Source: Argopecten irradians (taxonomy: Eukaryota; Mollusca; Bivalvia; Pectinida; Pectinidae). From it: a stretch of 64,000 nucleotides of DNA. Positions 34,048 through 46,091 of the stretch are shown one piece after another (within the stretch, counting starts at the first letter, position 1; each line of letters begins with the position of its first letter). The position numbers were made by a program, and so were the translations under genes. The notes beneath the pieces were generated by a model. The model ran no database searches. It worked only from the letters and a program-made list of their open reading frames with translations, and was not told the DNA's origin. Location of the stretch: positions 33,412,980 through 33,476,979 of the forward strand of contig NC_091144.1 of assembly GCF_041381155.1 (NCBI RefSeq), in the 5' to 3' direction.

Positions 34048-37000
34048 ACAATGTATTGCCTAAAGAAGCCAACAAATGGATGATAGCCTCGCTGAGATAT
34101 ATCAATCTATACATTTAACTCCAAATGGACACGTACTTTTTCCTTGACCTATATCTTTTTTATCTATTTACATATATAGGATGATGGAACTCATACTTAT
34201 TTTTCCTTTAAATTTCCCATCACAAGGAACCATTTCATTTTTATACAAATAAATAATATATATATAAACAGACTATGTATTCATTTTACCTTTATCTGTC
34301 GTCTGTAAGGAGCAATATATGTAGGTATGTAAATGTTTTTTCGTCCGTGTCTTTTACAACTAAATTTGATTATTGTTTGTGTCTTGATAAAGGGGCCTCG
34401 GATATTTGACGGATTATTTGTCCGCACTGTTAATATTACCAACACATACCTTATATATACACACACAGATATATACAGCTATATCTTTATTTTAATTCAG
34501 ATATCTGTAACAAAATTACACACACTATATACATATGCATGGTTCTCCTGTCACCACTGGACGCTGAAAGACTACATCAATTCGATACATCCATTTACCG
34601 CTTGGATTCCTTTCACTGCTGCGATAAACTATCCTGATAAGGTTATAGTGGTTGTCTGTTTTCTATCACACACTCACCTGAGTTAAAGCATGTATTGTTT
34701 AAAATGCTTTATAGATTCCCCATCAAAAACCCCATTTCACCTTCGGAACGAAAATATTTATGGCTGGTAAGAATGTATAAGTGCCGAAAAACACAAAGTA
34801 TCATGTTCTTTAAATAACAAAACTTTCCCCACCACGAGCCTCATTTTACCTTCGGAACCAAAGCATTTATCGCTGGTAAGAATGTATAAATGTCGATAAC
34901 AAATAGTATCATATTCCCCACAAAATTTCCCCACTTCACAAGAAAACGTTGATGCAAGGCATCAAATCGGCCGCAACTACTTTGGGTATACTAAATGCTG
35001 ATGAAATGAGAATAACCACTGGTGTTTTCAATTTCATGCAAGTTTATTGGATGGGGTTAACATTTGAAAAAAAACCTAAACTAATTTAGTAGAATGCTGA
35101 CTAGCTTTACAATGCTATATGTCACTTAAGACATATTATAAAAAAATCCATTTAAGTAATGTAATGAAGAATTTTATAATAAATACTGTGACAAATGAAT
35201 TGAAAAAAATAATTTTGTAATTTTTAATACATTTTGAATTATAAACTGAAATGTTTCAAAAATATTTGCTTATTAAGAAAGAAAAAACATGTCACCATTT
35301 TTTGAACTGGTGTAAGTAACAATGAACCTAACTATTATATTTTCATTTAATACTTTGATGATATCTAAGAATTTCAATAACGGGATAATCAAGTTTAAGT
35401 GCAGTGTACAAAAAATGAGATAAAAAAAACCAATGTAAATCAGATCTAAAAAGCATCCAATAAAAACTCTGAGTATCAACCTTTAAATAAGAACCACAGT
35501 TATCCAGGTAATCAACAAAATAGTGTATGTAGATATGATCATGGTGATCTAGAAATTTGCTAGGTTTGCTTTTAGTTACACAAGTCGCAAGCATTTTTTT
35601 TGTGTAACCACGATGACAAAAAGAAACTAGCAATATTCTGAGATTATTTACTTTAAATATTACTTACCTAATGAAAGCATAAGATCGTTTTCAGAACTGC
35701 TGTAAGTACATTGTAAGACTGAACCATACTTATTAACATTTATGTTTGTAATTATTCAGCTGACAATAAAACCTATGATATAGGCAAAAGATGATATGAT
35801 GCTACATAAACTGATTTTGCATTCATAAACAATGATATTTTTCTAATCTCAATAGACACAAAAATTTAAAATGAAATAAAAAAATATTACTCAAATACTG
35901 GTATATATCATGCATTAAATTGGCACTGAACATCTTACAAACAGTCTTAATCTGTTAATGGCCGACAACATGCACACCTGTGGTTACGTTCTCTTGGCTG
36001 CAGCAATGTCACGTGATAATGCCGACCGTGCAGGCTCTCGCTAGGTTATATTATGTACACTTGGCAGTGTATACACCTAACACGTTAATTAATTTGTATA
36101 TCGCGGTATTTATAATTAGCAGATAAAAATGTCAATGATAAGAATTTAAACATCAACTAACTTGTTATCGGTAAACCGAAACTAGGAAGAAAAAACATAA
36201 ACCGGAATTCGTTTCTACCATTAAACACTCCCTGACCTGGGAGTAATTATTGTTAAACAGAAATAAATGTAACTATCATTGTATTAAGACAATAATCACA
36301 CTGCTAACATGATTTAATTGAATTTAAAAAATATAATAGCATTTTTTGTGATAAAATCCAAACAAATTCTCATGTTACGTGTTGCAAGTTGATATCCATT
36401 TAATTCTCAATAAGAACACCTCAAACATACACACCTTTCCTAAAACTCAACCACAAGTAGATCGGCAGCTTGATATTAACTTGTTTTATGATCCTCCACT
36501 GGAGCGATACAAAAAAGGTTAAATTTTGAGGCGACCTTAGTCCTCGCGGGATATAGGGGTCGAATCAAATAACAGAAACACATGTACTAGGTAAGTTTGT
36601 TTCCCTGTTTAAATGTCTGCGCATATATAAAGATAAATAGTATAAATACAATTACATAAGTTAGCAGATTACCAAGTAAAAGCTGCATTTATTTCATTAT
36701 TATTACCCAGTAAAGTGTAAGCTTCACGCTTTTGAGGAATAATGTTTGTTGATGCCCATTTTTCTGATATACGAATCTACCCTAGTCAGAGGGAGCCTAT
36801 AGAGTTGCAGATTTTATCTAAATGTTTATATGATCACATAGTCAAACTAACCTGTGGATTAGCTTCTATCGGAATGAGATAGACCACTGGTTCGTGCTTA
36901 GTTGTAGGTATTCCATTCACATACCGTTGGTTACCTCCCATTAACGAAGTAGTAATTTTACACTGGAAACGATACAGAATTACAGTTCAGGACACACTAT

Positions 37001-37457
37001 ATACTTGCTAGGTTGAGCATGATGGACAATTGCTAGAAGTTTGTATTTAGTTTACGTTAATACTATCCTTATTACAACCTTCTGAACAATTTAATTAAAA
37101 TAAATTAAATGTTAATTTTCATTACTCGGGTCGTATTAAGTTTCCCGTTGTCGTCCTAATTACAGCCCGTTAGTTGATTCTTCACTGTTAACATAGATTA
37201 TGCAAGGAAACTAGCATTTATTTGGTGATGTAACCCCATCTTAGGCCATTGATATACATTTTATGTGTTTTTATTATTTTAAAGAATTTCTTATCATTTT
37301 TACCGGAAAGGTAATAAGCTATTAAAAGTTAACTTTGTTTTTTAAAAAAAAACTTATTGTTTGTGATATCAATTCATCTTCAACAAAATATATGATTAAG
37401 TGTTTATTCATTTAGTCTATTTATTTCTAGCACTAGTAGTATCTAATAACAATCTAA
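34048..37457. other. Long anonymous AT-rich stretch
   Basis: No gene recognised; the 117-codon ORF at 34333 and others are AT-rich chance frames. Two similar ~75-bp blocks lie near 34720-34790 and 34830-34920 (CATTTTACCTTCGGAACNAAA...TTTATNGCTGGTAAGAATGTATAA). A donor-like sequence ACTAG/GTAAGTTT at 36590 could end a 5' untranslated exon of the methyltransferase gene (weak inference). Confidence 0.4.
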
Positions 37458-37628
37458 CTGTTTGGTGTCTTCGGCGGCATGCTTCAGTGATATAACACTA
37501 TAAAAGGGGCAACAGTTCCACTATACAAGAAGACACAACACGAACATACCGCAGTCTCCCAAAACACGAACCTCGCACTTCACACACGCTACACACTGCA
37601 TACATGAGTGGCTGTCCTTACATGACCA
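37458..37628 (+). mobile_element. SINE R1 internal fragment
   Basis: Body sequence from TTTGGTGTCTTCGGCGGC to CTTACATGACCAT, without head or tail. Confidence 0.7.
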
Positions 37629-37964
37629 TTTAAGATATGAGATTTAATTTAAAAAAATGAACAAAAATGGTTTGTGCACTTTTTGCTTGTCAAAATTTTA
37701 TTTGATATTTAAATTGTTTAATTCCAAATATCGACTACATTCTTGATAGAATAAATTTTTATATCCGCATTGGAAATATGTTTTTCTCCAAAATTTCCCT
37801 GTATTATGTACTTTTTAATTATAAGATGTTCACATTCAAGAAGAAATTTACAAAAATATTGGGAAAATATTCAAAATTTTTGAAAGTATGGGAAATGATA
37901 ATGAGCTAAAGGAAATCAATGTCATATTCCAGAGACTTCAAGGATCGTTCCTTGACTTTAAGAT

Positions 37965-38822
37965 ATGATAATGCATTCTTGGACACGAAACTTTTCATTT
38001 AAATTGTTAAAAAAAAATAATGACAGGAAAAGATTTGAGGATGATTTATCATGTCTTATTCTTGGGAGGGGCGATTTAATAGCACACGATGTATCACTAG
38101 CATGTTTTTGTACACAGCAGATGCTCCTGAAGATACTAGAAATGGATGCCGAAGAGATGAAAGGTTGGATGGATATGTGGGAGGGAAAAAACTTCCCGTG
38201 GCACCTAAGCTTCGTACACCAAGCCATAGATAAACATGCACAGATACTGATGACGTCACCGCAAGCGAAAAACAAAATTTTCGTACCTCTCTGTGGAAAG
38301 ACAGTCGATATAAAATTTCTGGCAGACCTCGGGAACGAGGTTGTCGGAGTGGAAGTATCAGAAATAGCAGTGAAGGATTTTTTCAAGGAGCATAATATTG
38401 ATTACACTTCTGAGGATGTCCCAGCTGTGAAAGGGAAACTTTTTCGATCAAATGATCACAAACACAAAATCAAACTTTACTGTTGTGATTTGTTTTTGTT
38501 TTCTTCTGAAATTGAATCCGGATTTAGTGGAATATGGGATCGAGGCTCCTATCAAGCCATGTTAATATCGGACCGGGAGCGATACACCAGGGTCATGAAA
38601 ACGCTTGTTCATCCTGGGATTGGTTATCTGATGGAGATGCCCGATCGAGATTTAGACAAAGGACCGCCATATTGTGTACCCGTCGATGTCGTCGAGAAAG
38701 AATTTGGGCCAGGATGTAGTGTTGTTAAACTTATGGAAGTGACAAAAAATCCGCCAGATTTCCTTACCTTACCTGGGATGAAAGGAGTCAATGTGTTTAG
38801 ACTCAGTTTTCAAGAAAGTTAA
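37965..38822 (+). CDS. TPMT: Thiopurine S-methyltransferase-like protein, single exon
   Basis: The 285-codon ORF has TPMT-family features. Counting from the first ATG (37965): a WEGKNFPWH segment at residues 72-80, the SAM-binding core VPLCGKTVDIKFLADLG followed by VVGVEVSE at about 107-133, LYCCDLF at about 171-177, the WDRGSY motif at about 191-196, and GPPYCVP at about 233-239. Such enzymes transfer a methyl group from SAM to sulfur or related atoms of small molecules, normally in the cytosol. The first ~52 residues do not look like the family. ATG 38121 (233 aa) or 38142 (226 aa) gives a more usual length, and TTTTTGTACACAG just before 38119 resembles a splice acceptor, so an upstream non-coding exon is possible. 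Vertebrate TPMT is split into several exons; here no intron interrupts the coding part. There are no stops and it appears functional. Repeats flank both sides. Confidence 0.88.
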   Translation: MIMHSWTRNFSFKLLKKNNDRKRFEDDLSCLILGRGDLIAHDVSLACFCTQQMLLKILEMDAEEMKGWMDMWEGKNFPWHLSFVHQAIDKHAQILMTSPQAKNKIFVPLCGKTVDIKFLADLGNEVVGVEVSEIAVKDFFKEHNIDYTSEDVPAVKGKLFRSNDHKHKIKLYCCDLFLFSSEIESGFSGIWDRGSYQAMLISDRERYTRVMKTLVHPGIGYLMEMPDRDLDKGPPYCVPVDVVEKEFGPGCSVVKLMEVTKNPPDFLTLPGMKGVNVFRLSFQES

Positions 38823-38914
38823 AGTCTTACTCAATCGAATATTTGATCCATTTCGTTAAACGTGATAATCCATCTTTCCAATATAGTTTGTGATTTAGTC
38901 ATCTCTTATTTTTT

Positions 38915-40088
38915 ATCCCCCGCCAAACGAAGTTGGCGGGGGATATACAAATGGGTTCCGTCCGTCCGTACGTACGTACGAATGGTTTCCGGAGCATAAC
39001 TCTAAAACCAGTGGAAATATTTCCATGAAACTTCATACACACATAGGTCTTATGGTCTAGTAGTGCTTTTTGCTATTTTTAGGTTTTCATTGTCTGCATT
39101 TTTTCCGTAACCATGGAAACATTGCTGAAAATATCATATTTTGTACCAGGTTCGTTTCCGGAGCATAACTCTAAAACCAGAAGAGATATTTTCAGGAAAC
39201 TTCATAGACACATTGGTCTTATGGTCTAGTAGTGCCTTTTGCTATTTTAAGGTTTTCACTTTTTGTACTTTCTTTCTGTAACCATGGAAACATTGCTGAA
39301 GATGGCAGATTTTTGTGCAAGAATCGTTTCCGGAGCACAACTCTAAAACCAGCAGAGATCTTTCCATGAAACTTTATAGACACATTGTTCTTATGGTCTA
39401 GTAGTGCCTTTTGCTATTTTTAGGTTTTCATTTTTTGCACTTTTTCTGTAACCATGGAAACATTGCTGAAAATATCATATCTTTGTACCAGGTTCGTTTC
39501 CGCAGCATAACTGGAAAACCGGTTGAGATTTTTCCACGAAACTTCATAGACACATTGGTCTTATGGTCTAGTAGTGCCTTTTGCTATTTTAAGGTTTTCA
39601 CTTTTTGTACTTTTTCTGTAACCATGGAAACATGGAAACAAATTTTTGTGCAAGAATCGTTTCCGGAGCACAACTCTAAAACTAGCAGAGATCTTTCCAC
39701 GAAACTTCATAGATACATTCTTTTTATGGTCTAGTTGTACCTTTTGCTATTTTTAGGTTTTCATTTTTTGCACTTTTTCCGTTACCATGGAAACATTGCT
39801 GAAAATATCATGGTAAATGGTAAATGTTACTTTGCAAAACTCCACCCATCTTTGTGTATATAGTCTAATATAAATGTCAAGGCTGTATACCTGATTCAAC
39901 AATTTCAGCCCCGCTCTACTTGAATTATACATCATCTTTCTTTAGCTCAACTTCCTTTTTCCTGGTTTTTTTCATACACATAAGTCTCCACAATCAAACT
40001 TACTTCAGCTTTGATATCTCCATTGGCGGGGGATCTCCACAATCAAACTTACTTCAGCTTTGATATCTCCATTGGCGGGGGATCTGAA
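38915..40088 (+). mobile_element. Repeat element with CCCCCGCC hairpin head and internal tandem array
   Basis: The head is a hairpin, ATCCCCCGCCAA and its complement TTGGCGGGGGAT, followed by GTTCCGTCCGTCCGTACG. It is followed by about five tandem units of roughly 165-175 bp, each with TTTCCGGAGCATAACTCTAAAACC and ACCATGGAAACA. The tail is a twice-repeated ~47-bp block ending CCATTGGCGGGGGATC (to about 40088). The tail repeats half of the head hairpin. No coding function; the 107-codon ORF in it is chance. Confidence 0.75.
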
Positions 40089-40596
40089 TGACTATGTCCT
40101 TGTTTAATGTTGTTTTGTCTTCACGAACATGACCTATGTTGATTATTGTTTTATCATCTACCATCAGATTTTAACACTGACAGTTTTTATTATCAATATT
40201 TTTCGACAACTTTTGTGTTACAATTGTCCTTAGTTCTCAGTCACGGACAGTCTCCAAACTTTAGTAGATTTTTTTTTAACCAGATTCGAATCCGAATCAC
40301 CCTGTATACCGTACAAATGAGTTATTTACGCATGTGTCAAGTAATATATTTAGACTCTTATTAATCCTTATGTATGTTTATAATGAATTGATATTAAAAA
40401 ATAGAAAACAAATTTTGAAAAGTCAATTGTGTACCACATGCAAACGATTAGGCTGGTCACCAGTTGTTGTAAAGACTTTGACAGAAGAATTCTATTACTA
40501 AATTGTCTCCTTAGTTTGAATCTTCAATATTTCTAGAATCGTCTAGACGTGGGAGGGACAAAAATGATCAAGCCAAATTTTAGCGATTTTTTTAGG
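40089..40596. other. Anonymous DNA
   Basis: No gene or repeat recognised. Confidence 0.4.
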
Positions 40597-41452
40597 TCAT
40601 CTACGCACCGTCCGTCGTCGTGCGCCGTCCGCCATGCCCCGTCCGTAAACTTTTCATTCAAACAACTTCTTCTCAAGAACCGAAAGGCCCAGGGTACTGA
40701 TATTGGGCATGTAGCATGCTGGGATGAAGGGCTACCAAGTTTGTTCAAATAAATGACCTTGACCTTCATTCAAGGTCACAGGGGTCAAATAGGCTAAAAT
40801 CCTTCAAACGACTTCTTCTCAAGAACCAGAAGGCCCAGGGCACTGATATTGGGCATGTAGTATGCTGGGATGAAGGGCTACATAGTTTGTTCAAATGAAG
40901 GACCTTGACTTTCATTCAAGGTCACAGGGGTCAAATAAGCTAAAATCTTTAAATGACTTCTTCTCAAGAACCAAAAGGCCCAGAATACTCATATTGGGCC
41001 TGCAGCATGCTGGGATGAAGGGCTACCCAGTTTGTTCAAATAGAGGACCTTGACCTTCATACAAGGTCACAGGGGTCAAATAGGCTAAAATTCTTTAAAT
41101 AACTTCTCGTCAATAACTAAGAGGCCTAGAGACCTGATATTGGGCCTTTGACATGCTTGGATGAAGGGCTCTCAAGTTTGTTCAAATGAATGACCTTGAT
41201 CTTCCTTCAAGGTCATGGGGGTTAAAAAGGCTAAAATCTTTAAACAACTTCTTCTCAAGACACAGAAGGCCCATGGTACTGATATTGGGCCCCTAGTATG
41301 CTGGGATGAAGGGCTACCAAGTTTGTTCAAATGAAGGACCTTGACCTTTAATCAAGGTCACAGGGGTCAAATAGGCTAAAATCTTTAAATGACTATGTTG
41401 TATTGTACTAATAGTCATATGACCGTTACGGCCCATGGGCCTCTTGTTTTTA
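40597..41452 (+). mobile_element. Repeat element with CCGTCCG head and ~145-bp tandem array
   Basis: The head is GTCATCTACGCACCGTCCGTCGTCGTGCGCC. About five tandem units of 144-149 bp start ACTTCTTCTCAAGAACC and contain TGACCTTGACCTTCATTCAAGGTCA. The tail is GACCGTTACGGCCCATGGGCCTCTTG, with a GGCCCATGGGCC palindrome. The same plan is seen at 46092-47664 and 59550-60075. ORFs inside are chance. Confidence 0.75.
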
Positions 41453-43096
41453 AATATTTTAGAGGCGGGTGGTCTGTCTAGAAAACGAGAAATTTTTTTG
41501 TCTCTTTATTGAATTATCCTTACCTCATCTTCCGTGTGTATCGTTTGTACCACGGAACTAAAAATACAGGTTTTTTTTTATTAACAACCGCTCTTTTCAA
41601 CCTCATAATATGTAGGCGCTGGAGGTATTATAAAATAAAATGCGAAGCGAAGCGGCTTATGTAGAATACACTCAAATTCTCGTTTGATATTGCCATCACA
41701 TAAACTTATGATTTAATCTTTTTACCAGTAATTCCACTTTTATTGATAGACTCTTTTTTCTTTCACATTATTACGCTGTCGGATCAACAAATCAATTCAC
41801 ACGTTAAAAACGGCGACGTAAGTACCTATAGTTAATCCGTCCAGCTTATTCGGTATTTGCATATCGCAGAGTTATCTGCGTTTGCGGGTAGGTATTGATT
41901 GTGACGTCATGTGTTTCGAGTAAAACGTCAGTCTTCAGTGAAAGAGACAAGAGTTTCGCTCACCAAATAAAGAAGTCAAATTGGTTACCTACTTACAGGA
42001 AAGCTAATTTTGCTATATGCAAAGATAGAATAGGAAATAATGAAAAGAGTTACTGTGCCGGGTTTTGATTTGAAGATTTAAATCAGGAAGTCAGTATTCA
42101 CTTGTTTCAGAATATTTATTATCTTTAAATTCATTCTTTTTAAAATACAAATATTTCATATCATTACGTCTGATAAGAGGATCCGACAACATGCCATTAG
42201 GAATCAATTTCTGATGACCTTTGGAAATGGCCAATAAAATTGCTCCCTCTAGAACCCTGAAAGTGAATTTTAAGGGACGAAATAGTTAGGGAAAACTGTC
42301 AGAACTATTTTCTTGTACGCAGTCATCTCGTACAAAGAGCACAACAAAGCTAAATGTATTTGTATACTGGGACGAAATGGAGTTTTTAATTGATGAAGTA
42401 AGGTTTAGAAAGTATAAAAGTTATCTGAACATGACCCTTATGGGATGTTGTCAGATCCTCTATTGAACGGGGTGGTCTGTATTTCGATCTTTTGATCAGA
42501 TTGGTTTAACATCATACTTACAATCGAAGGATCTTTCGTAACACCCATGTCATAGTACACCTCAATACGTCTATTTTCAGACGTAATTATGATAACGTCC
42601 GACACTAATATTCATGAGAAACAGGAATGTCAAAATGAATCAGTAAAAAAAATGAAAATATTTCAGTAATCAGTCTGCTTTCTAAGACGATATAACCTTA
42701 TTTGACTTTAACAAGGAAACTACCTTTGATTGGGAGTAGCTATAGAGAGGATTTGTATTATGAATAATTTAAATTATGTTCCCTTTGGTAACCATTATGC
42801 GAAATACATTTACTTTTGATGGGTTTGGCTTATCAAGTTTAAGTCATTTTAATAGTCAGTGTTAGTTAATGACGGCCTGTCATGTGTACAATGCATTGTA
42901 ATGTTTGAATGCCTTTTGACTACAGATTACAACGCTTGAATCAAATTTAACCAGAAATTATCTTACGACAACACAAAGACATCGAAACACTATAAGATGT
43001 CGCTTTTAAGATACCATTCCAAGTTTCTTACAGGGATATTAGTATGTTTTGTATTAAAAGTAAGCAGTAAACGATGGATACTTCTTCATTTAAGCA
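41453..43096. other. Anonymous DNA containing an M1 MITE
   Basis: Apart from the MITE at 42159-42503, nothing is recognised. The 78-codon ORF at 42997 overlaps the next transposon. Confidence 0.4.
42159..42503. mobile_element. hAT-like MITE, family M1, diverged copy
   Basis: It shares the subterminal blocks (TCATTACGTCTGATAAGAGGATCCGACAACAT and the complement near 42430-42460) and the right end GATCAGATTGG. The left outer end is degraded. No target duplication seen. Confidence 0.6.
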
Positions 43097-43100
43097 TCAA

Positions 43101-44262
43101 GGCCCGGTCCCACTGGCGTTTAGGGAGATTTGCGAATGCATTGCGTAAAAATTGGCCGATATTCGGTGAACAACATCAGCACACGTCCGTAATTATCCGC
43201 AATGGCCAGTTTTTCCGTTCCCAGGATTTTTGAACTGCACAAAATTTTGATTGCGGAAATCATTCGCAATAGATACGCTATTCGTTCGTAATATATACTC
43301 AATGCATGCTTATTATATGCGCTGTATATCCGCTGTTATTCGTTGATATCCGCAACTGACAGGGTTTTACGGCTTTATAGCGAACTGAGACAGTGTGTAA
43401 AACGAATATGTAGCGTACCTATCACGTTGACATCACGAATCAAAATAATTTGTAGCGAATGTATATTGTGTCCAGCGTTTGTAGTGCGTCTTTTTGCGAA
43501 TAATTTGAGAATAATTTGCGAAAGTAAAACAAACGTGTTGTGTAAACCAAAACTACTATATAAATATGGCAAAAACCGACATATTTGTCTATTATTTCCA
43601 GTCGTTCGAGAAGTACAGGTGTAATAATGGCTCCTCGGCAATAATACCAATGCAGCATAACAATATGGTATCCAGAAACATATCAATCAACTTGTTTAAG
43701 TCATGAAATTGTTTCAAAAACAGAAAAGAAAAAGTTGTGTGCTTTGATTTGAATTTGAAACAGACTGGACCATTTTTGCATCTGGAGGATGTAGGATGAA
43801 ATTAAAGTTGCAACTGGCTTATCTTTGTTGCAGTCGTGTTGATAAGAAAAGCGATACCGAGAGGCCCGAGCGCGCTTCTTTTACCACCGTAATTCACCCT
43901 TCTTTCCGCTACATCTATGCAATGCAATATTAATAGATTCGTAATATATCTGTAACATTTGCAATACTTCTGATCTGTTTCCTTAACATATGCGTTATAT
44001 ATTCGTAATTGTTTGTTACATATCCGCATTGTTTGGTAATCTTACCGATTGGACCCCTCACGGGAGAGCATCCGTTATCATATTCGCTTTTATTCGTGAA
44101 ATATCCGCATTTGTTCGTAATAAATTTGCAGTACGTTATTAATTTATCCCTAATCTATACTTGAACATTTGTTATTTTAGCCAGTTTTGCTGCGGACGAC
44201 AACGAACGGCCAAATAAACTAAATTAATCCGTAATTAATTCGCTCTTCAATAGGACCGGGCC
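43101..44262. mobile_element. TTAA-type non-autonomous DNA transposon, 1.16 kb
   Basis: Inverted ends GGCCCGGTCC and GGACCGGGCC, with TCAA on the left (43097-43100, one change from TTAA) and TTAA on the right (44263-44266). The interior is rich in short recurring motifs such as TTCGTAAT, ATATCCGC and CGCAAT. No transposase-like ORF; the ~100-codon ORFs are shadows. Confidence 0.65.
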
Positions 44263-44282
44263 TTAATGTTACTTTTTTTAAC

Positions 44283-44351
44283 TTCATAGGGGTATGAAAG
44301 AAATTTTGTTTGCAAAGTTTGTCAACAAAATTTATTTCATACCCCTATGAA
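44283..44351. repeat. Short perfect-type hairpin
   Basis: TTCATAGGGGTATGAAAGAAATTTTGTT pairs with AACAAAATTTATTTCATACCCCTATGAA around a short loop (one mismatch). It sits about 20 bp after the TTAA transposon. Confidence 0.75.
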
Positions 44352-46091
44352 ATTTAAAAATACTTGCATCAATGTTAATAATAATTTTACAGAGTACTGG
44401 ATAAAAAATACGTTTAAACATATGATTCTATTGATTTTTCAATCTTTTCAATACGCAACGCCGACGTCTCTATTGTGATGTCATGATTACGTCACGCCAT
44501 CCTCGGATTTTTTCTTCAAAGTATATGAAAAAAAAATCTGCTTATCAGAGAGTTGGATTTAGTATGAAAACAACTAAAATTAAATATTTTCGAATAGTTT
44601 GGTTTTTCGTCTTGTTTCATTTCGGTATTTACATTTCACACTTAATCTGATAATACAAGAATTCACCAACTGTTTTTGAGTGTTTGAAAAAGATGCAAGA
44701 TTTACTCAACGTGATTGATTAGGAAAATTAAAATCTTACCATAATACCAAGATTTGATCCAATTTATTCTTATCAATTAAACAAATATTAATATTGACCT
44801 AATTATTTCGATATCGATAACTGATACCGGAAATATGCTGGTGAAATTACTCGGACTTAAATATCTATTTTAATCAATGAATATTTTTTGTTAAGATGAA
44901 CAAATATTTTTGTTCGCTGGAAAACCTAATTACGCCATAAGAGTGCATAAGAATATGAATAGTTGTTAGGTGTTGAACTATTGTATAGCCTTATCTAAGA
45001 AAGTGACTGTAACCTTTCCTCCTTCGAAACGCAAACCACAAAACATCGATGCTTTTCGCTTTGCTCTCGATGGCAACCATGTTGTTTTAGCTCGTATTTG
45101 ACATATTTTGGGATCTAGCTGACAATATTACTTCAATGAATCATTGTCAGGTGAGTGCAGTGTTTATTTTTAGCTTGACAATGTTATCTGCTGTTAGAAT
45201 TTCCGAGTTTGTTTACATTATAATCAAAATGGATCTCGCACGTGGAAAGAATGTTCAACTGTATAGATCTTATATGGTTCTTAGAAACTTTATTTGAGAA
45301 AACATTGAAGGTACTAACCATTTTATTCTTATGGCACAGCCTCAGGTTACAGGTAAATACGTTTTGGGTATATAGTACAGTAGATCTAGAGCCGGTCAGG
45401 TGTAAGTTGTTACACATTGAAAAGCGAGCGTTCGACTGATTGCACGTGTGTGTGGTTCACGTGCTTTATATAGGGGTCGGTACCCTGTGTTGTATCCAAA
45501 CAGAGTTAAAACAAAATGGCGTCTGCCTGCCCTAGAAACGCAAGGGGCTGTCTCAGAAACGAATTGGAAGAAAATATTGAGAGAAAAAATTAATCTCAAA
45601 TGTATACTTTTTAACTTGCATTGTCAGCTTTAAGGTCAAATCTTTTGCCCATAAGCTAAAGGTGAAATGTACATAATGGCCAAAAAATGTTTTTGCCTTT
45701 AAGGTCAAAAGATTTGACTTTAAGTATTATGTGTATTTTATGATAAAACGGCGTGCCATAGGCCTCGGGAAACAGTTCATCGGGTTGGTCCCAACACCAT
45801 AAGAAAGATGTTTGACTGTTGACTGAAAAGGCGTGAAACAACTGTATACTGTTGGACCGGAGCGACGTCACAATTGGGTATAACAAAACAGTTGTTGACT
45901 GTGTTTTTGGGCAACAGATGATTTGTTGGACCCTCACACAAACTGTTGTCTTCAGGTCCCACCAAATCAAATCATCTGTTGCCCTCAACCCCAGCCAACA
46001 ATTGTATAATATACATATAGTGTTGGTAAAAATTCGTGCTAGATCCCTGTTTTTACTACACAAATAATATCCCGCCTTTTAAAAACAATTT
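44352..46091. other. No certain gene; hairpin and a donor-like site
   Basis: ATGAATCATTGTCAG/GTGAGT (donor at 45150-45151) follows a moderately GC-rich stretch and could be a short first exon, with no supporting downstream exon. A hairpin with arms GGGCAACAGATGATTTG / CAAATCATCTGTTGCCC spans 45909-45985. Inverted GGTCAAATCTTTT / AAAAGATTTGACTTT arms lie near 45630 and 45705. Confidence 0.4.

Noticed and set aside
34333..34686. 117-codon ORF
   Set aside because: AT-driven, no motif, no exon signals, surrounded by anonymous DNA.
43343..43686. Overlapping ~100-codon ORFs on both strands
   Set aside because: Inside a non-autonomous TTAA transposon built of short repeated motifs; no transposase motif.
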